Below are positions 45,958-53,333 of a stretch of 64,000 bases of DNA, piece after piece. The position numbers and the translations under genes are program-made. This stretch comes from Oceanospirillum sanctuarii (GTDB lineage: Bacteria > Pseudomonadota > Gammaproteobacteria > Pseudomonadales > Halomonadaceae), in NCBI RefSeq assembly GCF_002150805.1, contig NZ_MTBA01000007.1:144025-208024 (forward strand), in the 5' to 3' direction. Position 1 is the stretch's first letter. Each line of letters begins with the position of its first letter. Under the pieces are notes generated by a model, which had not been told where the DNA came from, ran no database searches, and was given only the letters and a program-made list of their open reading frames with translations.

Positions 45958-46942
45958 GACGACCTCCTGTACAGCTGACAAAAACATCCTCAAGACTTGG
46001 GTGTACCCGATTCAGCTGGCGCTGACCAACCTGTTGGCTGAGCCAGTGTTCCGGATCGCTCAGCTCCTGTCTGACCAGAACCCGAAGACGGGTTCCTATC
46101 TGAGCCGCTGAGATCACCTCTTCCTTTTCGGTGAGGTGATTCTTCAGATTTCTCAGATCATTACCGGATACCTCGATCACCACGGCTCCCATGTTATCCA
46201 TGAGCTGTTCCGGTGATCCGTCGGCACGTTTTATACCGTTTTCAAGAATCGCCAGACCGTGGCAGCGTTCCGCTTCATCCATATAGTGTGTCGATACCAG
46301 AATGGTGGTGCCGGCATTGGACAGGTCAAACAGGCGCTCCCAGAACTCCCTTCGGTTCTCCGGGTCAACCGCAGATGTCGGTTCATCCAGAAACAGCAGC
46401 TCCGGTTTATGCAGGGTGGCGGCCGCCAGTGCCAGTCGCTGTTTCTGACCGCCACTCATGGAACCTGCCATCTGCTTATGCTGACCCGTCAGATCGTAAA
46501 CAGTCAGCAACTGATCGATGCGCTCTTTGGCTGCTTTGCGCTTCAGACCGAAGATCTGGCTGACAAAATGCAGGTTCTCTTTCACGGTGAGATTGTCGTA
46601 CAGGGAGAATTTCTGCGTCATATAGCCGATCCGGCGGCGCAGGTGTTCTTCTGAACCCGGCAGGGTTTCTCCCAATACTGTGATCTCTCCGGCACTTGGC
46701 CGAAGCAGTCCTGTGAGCATGCGGATCGAGGTGGATTTGCCGCAGCCGTTGGGGCCGAGAAAACCGTAGATACTGCCTTTTGGAATACTCAGATTCAGAT
46801 CTGAAACCGCAGGTTTATCACCAAAGACCTTACTCATGCCCCGGGTCAGAATGGCATAGTCCGATTCTGCCAGGGGGGCTGTGTCAGGTACTGGCTTACC
46901 TGTGGCTTTGTTATGGGTGACGGTGTTTTGCTCAGACATCAT
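45947..46942 (-). CDS. ABC exporter ATP-binding protein
   Basis: This 331-aa ATPase has Walker A GPNGCGKST, a Q-loop in YMTQKFSLYD, signature MSGGQKQRLALA, Walker B LLFLDEPTSAVD and H-loop STHYMDEAERC, all intact. It resembles half of YbhF, which in E. coli is a double ATPase. The C-terminal 90 residues form the extra beta domain of this export family. Its ATG overlaps the stop of the adaptor gene (ATGA). Confidence 0.92.
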   Translation of the reverse strand: MMSEQNTVTHNKATGKPVPDTAPLAESDYAILTRGMSKVFGDKPAVSDLNLSIPKGSIYGFLGPNGCGKSTSIRMLTGLLRPSAGEITVLGETLPGSEEHLRRRIGYMTQKFSLYDNLTVKENLHFVSQIFGLKRKAAKERIDQLLTVYDLTGQHKQMAGSMSGGQKQRLALAAATLHKPELLFLDEPTSAVDPENRREFWERLFDLSNAGTTILVSTHYMDEAERCHGLAILENGIKRADGSPEQLMDNMGAVVIEVSGNDLRNLKNHLTEKEEVISAAQIGTRLRVLVRQELSDPEHWLSQQVGQRQLNRVHPSLEDVFVSCTGGRHVG

Positions 46943-47907
46943 GGCAGCACAACTTCCAGCGCAAGTCCTGTTGGCAGTTGTTGCCCTCTATCCAGCAGGT
47001 CGATATCCACCAGCACCATCAGTCGTGAACGGTTGGCTTCGTTCAGCGCATAAAAGGGGGTGAAAGCCGGTTGCTTATGGATCAGGCGGATACGGCCCCG
47101 ATACTGCTGATCCGGTTCTGCTCCGCTTTGTAGCTGAAGCTCTGTCCCCTGAGCGACTTTATCTAGCATATTCTGAGGTAAGTAAGCTCTTACATAAGGT
47201 TTGCTGTCATCCAGAACACTGGCCAGCAGAGTGCCCGCTCCGACTCTGTCGCCGGTTTGCCAGGGCTGCTGATCCACCGTACCTGCGATCTCACTTTTAA
47301 CGGTCAGTTGTTCAAGCTGGTACTGCGCACTCTCAAGACGGGCTTTAGCGGCTGCTACAACTGAGGTTGCCTGTTCAATCTCTTCATGTCGGAAGCCGGA
47401 TTTGAGTTCATTCAGCTTCGCCTGTGCGGCATCCAGCTGTGCTTTTTCAACACGGGCTTGGGTTTCTGCAACGTCCAGCTCGGCATCATTCACCATCTTG
47501 CCCCGATAAAGCTCGCGGGTACGTTTCAGGGTTTTCAGGGCCGACTGGTAACGTGCTTTAGCAGCGTTTAGCGTGGCAGATGCCTGTTGCAAGGTTTCCG
47601 GGCGGTTGCCGGTTTGCAGTAGGTTCAGTTGCGCTTCGGCCTGTTGCAGCTCAGCCTTGCGTTGCTGAATCAGGAACTCGGTCTGGGTGGTATCGAGTTG
47701 CAGCAGGACTTCACCTGCAGCAATAGTGTCACCCTCGGCTTTCAGAATGCGGGTGATCTTTTCACTGGCAGGAGCAGACAGTGCGGCGGAATGGCGTTCT
47801 ACAACACCATAGATTCTTTCACCGTTTTCCTGGCAGGCGCTGAGCAGCGGCAGAAGCAGCAGACTGATAAGTAATGTGCAGGGTTTCATGACTTGCTTTC
47901 TTTTCAT
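46939..47907 (-). CDS. HlyD-family membrane fusion lipoprotein (YbhG-like)
   Basis: This 322-aa periplasmic adaptor has a lipoprotein signal (lipobox LSAC, Cys25), a split lipoyl domain (ITRILKAEGDTIAAGEVLLQLD near the N-terminus and VKSEIAGTVDQQPWQTGDRVGAG after the hairpin) and a long alpha-hairpin coiled coil (about 75-200). It should link the ABC-2 exporter to an outer-membrane factor. The ATG shares one base with the stop of the TetR gene (TAATG), and GGAGG lies upstream. Confidence 0.9.
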   Translation of the reverse strand: MKRKQVMKPCTLLISLLLLPLLSACQENGERIYGVVERHSAALSAPASEKITRILKAEGDTIAAGEVLLQLDTTQTEFLIQQRKAELQQAEAQLNLLQTGNRPETLQQASATLNAAKARYQSALKTLKRTRELYRGKMVNDAELDVAETQARVEKAQLDAAQAKLNELKSGFRHEEIEQATSVVAAAKARLESAQYQLEQLTVKSEIAGTVDQQPWQTGDRVGAGTLLASVLDDSKPYVRAYLPQNMLDKVAQGTELQLQSGAEPDQQYRGRIRLIHKQPAFTPFYALNEANRSRLMVLVDIDLLDRGQQLPTGLALEVVLP

Positions 47908-48608
47908 TACTCTTTCCTCCCGGTTGGCTTTAGCATGCCCTGAGTAAGCAGCTTGCTGGTGTGCTTGATGTGCTCTGAGATGGTCTCGGGAGAATGACTG
48001 ATTCCCAACTGCTGACTGATAACCGGTGGCGCGATTAATGGAAAAATCATAAGACTGATAAAGCTGAACTGAGCCCGGGCAGGATCAACATCTTCTCTCA
48101 GCATATCGCTGGCTTCCAAAACATCGGTGATCCATTTTCGGGAATAGTGCACCAGCTCCTGGGTTGTCTTGAAGAAAACCGGATAGGCTTCGCTGTCCTG
48201 CTGGTGCAGAATCTGGAAAACCAGTCGCGGCAGTCCCGGTCTGCGGCTCATCACCTGATAATAGGTAGTCATCAGTTTTTGCATCAGCTCTTCACCGGAA
48301 AGCTGTGGTGTTTCCCCGTCAGGCAATTCAGAAAAACGAAACTGGTCGATAATCGGTGTGAAGGTCTCACGGATGATGGTCTCGAAGAGTCCGACTTTCG
48401 AGCCGAAGTAATAACGGATCATAGCGGCATCGACACCTGCTTCCCGGGCGATCATACGGGTTGAAACAGGTTTGTAGCCTTGCTCGGTAAAGAGTTCCAG
48501 CCCTGCATCCAGCAGCCGTTGTCGGGCTTCGGATGGTTGCGATGGTCGTCCCCTGCCTTGTTTTGGCTTTTTAGTGACCTTCTCTTTTGACAGGTTTTCC
48601 TTTGTCAT
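47907..48608 (-). CDS. TetR family regulator of the export operon (CecR/YbiH-like)
   Basis: This 233-aa regulator has a basic N-terminal extension, a TetR helix-turn-helix (RQRLLDAGLELFTEQGYKPVSTRMIAREAGVDAAMIRYYFGSK) and a C-terminal ligand domain. E. coli CecR (YbiH) precedes the same type of operon and responds to antibiotics. The longest frame starts with TTG 48635, but ATG 48608 with AGGAT upstream is better. It is the first gene of the operon and probably represses it. Confidence 0.88.
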   Translation of the reverse strand: MTKENLSKEKVTKKPKQGRGRPSQPSEARQRLLDAGLELFTEQGYKPVSTRMIAREAGVDAAMIRYYFGSKVGLFETIIRETFTPIIDQFRFSELPDGETPQLSGEELMQKLMTTYYQVMSRRPGLPRLVFQILHQQDSEAYPVFFKTTQELVHYSRKWITDVLEASDMLREDVDPARAQFSFISLMIFPLIAPPVISQQLGISHSPETISEHIKHTSKLLTQGMLKPTGRKE

Positions 48609-48629
48609 GGGTTTTATCCTGAAGCTTGT

Positions 48630-48713
48630 ATTCAACTGTTGATGAATATCCTAATGAGTCGAAGCTCGGTATGGCATCAACTTTATTCCTCAATGTTTCA
48701 TCAAACGAGGAAT
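48630..48713. promoter_or_regulatory. dyads upstream of the TetR gene, candidate operators
   Basis: ATTCAACTGTTGATGAAT (48630-48647) is an imperfect 18-bp palindrome. ATTCCTC (48685-48691) and GAGGAAT (48707-48713) form a perfect 7-bp inverted repeat with a 15-base spacer. Both lie in the gap before the TetR operon. Confidence 0.35.
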
Positions 48714-48826
48714 TTGTTCGTTTTTGTTGTTGTGGTCTTTGAGTCGAGCTTTTGCTCTGTTTTTCGTGGGCTTTGCTCGTTAGTATGTGGCCGCTAAAAC
48801 GCTGACACAGGGAAGGAGATATGCGG

Positions 48827-49234
48827 ATGCTTGTTGTGGATTACACCTTACGTGAAAACGGCGATGAACTGGTCAATAAACATCGGGAACTGAAGAGTTT
48901 TCGTGATGCCTGTGAGGTGATCGATCAGTATCCCTGGATCGCCGAAATTGAAAAGACGGAAGAACTGGGTGAGGGCGGCGGTTTCTACTTCTTCAGAGAT
49001 GAAGGGGATAAGCATGCAAGCTTTCAGCTGACCCCGATTGAAACAGACCGAGCTTTTTTAGACATGGAAGTGGTGCAGAAAAGTGGCTTTCTTGGACTGT
49101 TTGGCCGCAAGTCACTCCATAAGGATTTTGAAACTGTCACGATTCCGGAAGCTAAAGCTCTCATTAAAGACCTGTTTGATCACACTGTGGATAGTCTTTA
49201 CGGAAAATACAGTAAAAAAGGCAAAAGTCGCTGA
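48827..49234 (+). CDS. conserved-looking small protein, function unknown
   Basis: This soluble protein of about 135 aa has no recognised family. It has an alpha/beta look, an acidic and aromatic middle (EELGEGGGFYFFRDEG) and a basic C-terminus (YGKYSKKGKSR). A GGAG is followed after 2 bases by ATG 48821 and after 8 bases by ATG 48827; the second spacing is the normal one. It has no operon partner, and its neighbours give no hint of its role. Confidence 0.65.
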   Translation: MLVVDYTLRENGDELVNKHRELKSFRDACEVIDQYPWIAEIEKTEELGEGGGFYFFRDEGDKHASFQLTPIETDRAFLDMEVVQKSGFLGLFGRKSLHKDFETVTIPEAKALIKDLFDHTVDSLYGKYSKKGKSR

Positions 49235-49411
49235 TTTTACTGGCATAAAGTTGATTACCCATAGTCGTCAAAAGGATTTAATATGAACAGCTTATGATAT
49301 TTCGGTGGGCTGTTAAGGTGTTGGCTGTGGATACTCAGTTATTACGTCTGATGTAAATGACAAGCCCACAACTCAATAAGATGCAGGCCGACAGATCAAC
49401 AAGGAGAGGCT

Positions 49412-50353
49412 GTGGCGGTGAAACGATTTATTACAATGCTGCTGATGTTGTTTTCAGTTGTTGCTCAAGCGAGTACAGGTCAGGGAGAGACCGGAAAGGA
49501 TGCGAACTATGTGGTGGCCTTTGCTCAGGATACGTTGAAAAACGACTTCCGGCGTGCCCAGCTGTTTGAAGTGAAGAATGAACTCGAACCGCATCGGGAT
49601 ATTCAGTTTTTGTACTCGGATGCCCAAGGCAAGACGTCACTGTTGATTCATCAGATTAAGCAGTTTATCCGTCAACGGGTAGATGTACTGATTGTCGGGA
49701 CAAGCGATGCCCGAGTGGTTGTTCCGGTGATCGAAGAAGCTCATGAAAAAGGTATTAAAGTACTGATACTGGATCGGGGTGTTGAGACGAAGCGCTATAC
49801 CAGTTTTCTTAATTCTGACAATGTGCTGATTGGTCGTATGGGTGGCGAATATATCGCCGAACGCCTGAATGGAGAAGGCCTTGTGCTGCTGATGGAAGGC
49901 CTGAAAACCGCGGATGTGACTCAGGATCGAACCCAGGGATTTATGGATGTAATGGCACAGTACCCCGGAATCAGAGTGATTCAACGCACGGGTAATTATC
50001 TGCGTAAAGATGCTCTGATTGAGATGGAGAAACTTTTGGCGGAAGGGGTTCAGGTCGATGCCATTTTCTCCGAAAGTGACAGTATGCTTAGTGGTATTCG
50101 TGCGGTGCTGGCGCGTCACAAAATCGATCCGGCTTCTATTGTATCTGTCGGCTGTGATTACACCAGTGAGGCTCGTGCTGCGATAATTCAGGGGAGCCAG
50201 ACAGGCTCAGTGCTTTTTCCTCTTGGTGGAAAGGCCACGGTTAAGGCTGTACTGGATCTGAAAGCCGGAAAGCAGCTGCCTGCTCATATTAATATTCCCG
50301 TTAACACTCTGGTGACCCGGGGTAATGTTCATCACGTTAAACCGGTATTCTGA
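49412..50353 (+). CDS. periplasmic sugar-binding-type protein paired with a c-di-GMP receptor
   Basis: This 313-aa secreted protein has a signal peptide (cleavage near VAQA) and is a type 1 periplasmic binding protein of the RbsB/TorT group. The strands DVLIVGTSDARVVVPVIEEAHEKGIKVLILDRGV and the hinge FSESDSMLSGIRAVLARH are typical. No transporter genes are nearby. Its stop is only 3 bases before the GGDEF-EAL receptor gene, so it most likely hands a ligand signal to that protein instead of feeding uptake. The start is GTG 49412 with AAGGAG upstream. The ligand is unknown. Confidence 0.85.
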   Translation: MAVKRFITMLLMLFSVVAQASTGQGETGKDANYVVAFAQDTLKNDFRRAQLFEVKNELEPHRDIQFLYSDAQGKTSLLIHQIKQFIRQRVDVLIVGTSDARVVVPVIEEAHEKGIKVLILDRGVETKRYTSFLNSDNVLIGRMGGEYIAERLNGEGLVLLMEGLKTADVTQDRTQGFMDVMAQYPGIRVIQRTGNYLRKDALIEMEKLLAEGVQVDAIFSESDSMLSGIRAVLARHKIDPASIVSVGCDYTSEARAAIIQGSQTGSVLFPLGGKATVKAVLDLKAGKQLPAHINIPVNTLVTRGNVHHVKPVF

Positions 50354-50356
50354 TTT

Positions 50357-52894
50357 ATGGCCTCTCAAGCCTCATTGTCCCGAAAAAATGGTTTAGCTAC
50401 CCGCCTGGCGCTTTGGGTGGCTTTGCTGACCGTTCTGGTTATTTCTGCGCTGGGTGTGTATTTCGATAATTTTCTGCGCACCAGCTTTCTGGAGAATACC
50501 CGAACCCGGATGACCTATGGCTTTGAGCGGCTCAATTTTAATCTGGGGCAGATCGAATCCAGTCTGCGGGAAGGTGTGGCTTTCCTGCGGGTTGATGAAG
50601 TGGCTCTGGCTTCAGTTAGCCTGATTAACCTCTATGAAGACCGCAAGCGCTACAACAGTTTTCTGCTGGACGAAGAGAAAAAAGCCCTGGCGAAAGAGTT
50701 GCTCAATAAGGTCAAACTCTCCTTCAATGATGACATCACCCTCTATGGTCGCAATATGGATGTTATCGCCTACGTGGCTCGGGGAGACCGGGGCTATCAC
50801 CTGAATATTGTCTCTTATAAAGAGGGTAAACCCCGTCTGCTGAGGCGTTATGAGGACGACAGTGTTTACTCAGAAGTACCGCTATCTCTGATGGATGGGG
50901 ATGGTATTACCTATCAGCATATTAACTATTATGCGGATGAGGCGATTCAGGAGTCGACACAGTTAACCCTGCATCGCACTGATCGCGGGCTGGTTGTTAA
51001 GTCGCACCTGCGATTACTCAGTCTTGATAGTGGTAAGCCTGCAGCGCATATCGAGATGTCCCGGGTGCTGGACAGTGATTACTTTTTGGCGTTATCCGGC
51101 AATATGAATCTGGATATCTCGGTTTCTGATCTGCCAGCTGCGGGGGTTGAGAATGTAAAACCTCTGCGTGAAGGGAAAACGCAGTTCTCGATTCTGGAAG
51201 CGTCCGATCACTATTACAGCGCAATGTACCTGGATACTTTAGGCGGGCGAATATTCTTCAATGTCAGTATGGAGCGGGATCAGCTCACCAAAGCACTGGG
51301 GCAAAACCGGGTGCATCTGTTGATTCTTCTGTTGGTTGCTGTGTTGTTTGCACTCTTCTGGATTCGTTTTATTACCGTTCGGCGTTTGCGTAAACCTCTG
51401 GAAGCTCTGATGGCTCAGATCGGAAAAATTCAGCAGCGGGACTACTCACCGACGGAGGTGCTGGAGAGCCGGGATGAGCTGCAGGAAGTGTCCGAGAGTA
51501 TCAACCAGCTGGCGCGAACAGTTCGGGAGCGGGAGCATTCGTTACAGAAGTCCCAGAAAGAGCTGGAATATCTCTCTGACCATGATGTTCTGACCGGATT
51601 GGCGAATCGTCGTTTCTGGTCGCGTTTTCTGGATCGGGCATTACAGAAAGCAGATCGTCTGCAGTGTTCTGCTGCGGTACTCTTTATCGATCTGGATCAG
51701 TTCAAACAGGTGAATGATATTCAGGGGCATGATGTCGGGGACAAGCTGCTGCAGTCTGTCGCATCGCGCTTACAGTCTGCGCTATCTCATAATGAAACGC
51801 TGGCCCGAATCGGTGGCGATGAGTTCAATCTGCTGATTGAAAATCTGTCAGATGCTCAGCAGGCAGAATCGGCGGCGCGTCGGATCATTGAGTTATTTGA
51901 GCATCCTTTCAGTGTGGCTGAACAGCAGATCAATATTTCGGCGAGTATCGGTATTACCCTGTTTCCTGATGACGGGAATGACAGTATCTCGCTGACAAAA
52001 TATGCGGACCTTGCGATGTACAAAGCAAAGGAAAATGGCCGTAACAACTTCTGTTTCTTCTCAGAAGAGTTGTCCGCTCAGATGAAGGATAGAGCTGAGC
52101 TGACCTATGCGTTGCGTCGCGCACTGATTGATAAATCTGAGTTTGAGCTTTACTACCAGCCCAAGGTTTCTGCCTTTACCGGTAAGATAGTGGCTGTTGA
52201 GGCTCTGATTCGTTGGCATCATCCGGATATGGGATTAGTCTCACCGGCACGCTTTATACCTCTGGCGGAAGAGCTTGGTCTGATTATTCCTCTCGGGGAG
52301 TGGGTGCTGGAGCAGGGATGTCGTGATTACATGCGTCTTGTTGCCGCTGGGATTCAACTGGATCACATCAGTATTAATGTCTCCAGTATTCAGTTGGATA
52401 ATGAGGACTTCCCGTTTGTGCTCGACCGGGTGCTGAAAGAGACGGGAATTGATGCTCATGCTCTGGAGCTTGAGATCACAGAGAGTTATATCGCTCATCA
52501 GCCGGACACCGCCCGGGAGCGTCTGCAGTATTTCCGTAATCGAGGGGTTCGTCTGGCAGTTGATGATTTTGGTACCGGTTACTCGGCGATGAATACGCTG
52601 CAGAACCTGCCGGTGACCCGCCTTAAGATCGATAAATCCTTTGTTGATGGTCTTCCCTATGACAGCAACAGCGTGGCGCTGGCCCGGGCGATAGTCAGTC
52701 TGGCAAAGAACTTTAATCTTGCTCTGACTGCTGAAGGTGTCGAAAACGCTGATCAGCTGGCCTTTCTCTCGGCAGAAGAGTGTGAAGAGATTCAGGGGTA
52801 TTATTTCTCCAAACCACTGCCTTACAACGATCTGGTGAACTATTGTCTGGAAAACAGTTCTGAAAATGTGCTGTTGTTTAGTACAGACCTATAG
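50357..52894 (+). CDS. membrane GGDEF-EAL receptor
   Basis: This 845-aa inner-membrane protein has a helix at about 17-37, a large periplasmic sensor domain (about 40-318), a helix at about 322-342, HAMP (about 343-395), GGDEF (about 410-575) and EAL (about 590-835). Both catalytic sites look intact (ARIGGDEF; AVEALIRWH, NVSSIQL, EITESYI, DDFGTGYSAM), so it could make or break c-di-GMP depending on the signal. It forms a two-gene operon with the binding protein just upstream, an arrangement comparable to NspS-MbaA of Vibrio cholerae. Confidence 0.92.
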   Translation: MASQASLSRKNGLATRLALWVALLTVLVISALGVYFDNFLRTSFLENTRTRMTYGFERLNFNLGQIESSLREGVAFLRVDEVALASVSLINLYEDRKRYNSFLLDEEKKALAKELLNKVKLSFNDDITLYGRNMDVIAYVARGDRGYHLNIVSYKEGKPRLLRRYEDDSVYSEVPLSLMDGDGITYQHINYYADEAIQESTQLTLHRTDRGLVVKSHLRLLSLDSGKPAAHIEMSRVLDSDYFLALSGNMNLDISVSDLPAAGVENVKPLREGKTQFSILEASDHYYSAMYLDTLGGRIFFNVSMERDQLTKALGQNRVHLLILLLVAVLFALFWIRFITVRRLRKPLEALMAQIGKIQQRDYSPTEVLESRDELQEVSESINQLARTVREREHSLQKSQKELEYLSDHDVLTGLANRRFWSRFLDRALQKADRLQCSAAVLFIDLDQFKQVNDIQGHDVGDKLLQSVASRLQSALSHNETLARIGGDEFNLLIENLSDAQQAESAARRIIELFEHPFSVAEQQINISASIGITLFPDDGNDSISLTKYADLAMYKAKENGRNNFCFFSEELSAQMKDRAELTYALRRALIDKSEFELYYQPKVSAFTGKIVAVEALIRWHHPDMGLVSPARFIPLAEELGLIIPLGEWVLEQGCRDYMRLVAAGIQLDHISINVSSIQLDNEDFPFVLDRVLKETGIDAHALELEITESYIAHQPDTARERLQYFRNRGVRLAVDDFGTGYSAMNTLQNLPVTRLKIDKSFVDGLPYDSNSVALARAIVSLAKNFNLALTAEGVENADQLAFLSAEECEEIQGYYFSKPLPYNDLVNYCLENSSENVLLFSTDL

Positions 52895-53052
52895 AGAACG
52901 CCCTGAACTTCGGATGAACTTAGCGCCGGCTAGCCTATTTGTGTAAGAAATCTGCTATTTATTCTGTCATCTACTGACATAGGGGATGTAGGATAACCGG
53001 ATAAAATCTGTTGTATTTCGTCAGATTGAGCGTATTTAGCTTTACTTCTCCT

Positions 53053-53073
53053 TTTGTTACATTCGCTAACAAA
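53053..53073. promoter_or_regulatory. palindrome TTTGTTA-N7-TAACAAA
   Basis: A perfect 7-bp inverted repeat with a 7-base spacer, located 260 bases before the first gene of the type I secretion locus. It is a candidate operator for that locus. Confidence 0.4.
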
Positions 53074-53111
53074 GTAATCTCTACAGCCTATACTTACAGC
53101 ATGTTTTCAGG

Positions 53112-53136
53112 GAGGCAGTTGTTTGCCTCTTTTTTT
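53112..53136 (+). terminator. terminator-like hairpin upstream of the secretion locus
   Basis: GAGGCA (53112-53117) pairs with TGCCTC (53124-53129), followed by seven T residues. It could end read-through from the GGDEF-EAL gene, 218 bases away, or attenuate a transcript that starts just upstream. Confidence 0.6.
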
Positions 53137-53333
53137 CGTCCTAATGTTGCTGCTTGATTTAACTGCTTGGTTTTTAAAGTTTTTCTGTCAGCTGTCGACT
53201 GGTATCTATATTGCATTGAACACCTGTAAGTAATCCGGGAAAACTTCCCGGCTGAGGGATGACCGGCGTTAGCAGAGCAGGCATCTGTATCCGGACTGTG
53301 AACCACGTTTATCAAACGTTTTGGGGTTGGTTA

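Larger units (their letters stand above)
52895..53333. other. gap before the secretion locus
   Basis: This non-coding stretch of 439 bases holds a palindrome at 53053-53073, a TATACT box near 53089 and a terminator-like hairpin at 53112-53136, listed separately. No gene is seen. Confidence 0.5.
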
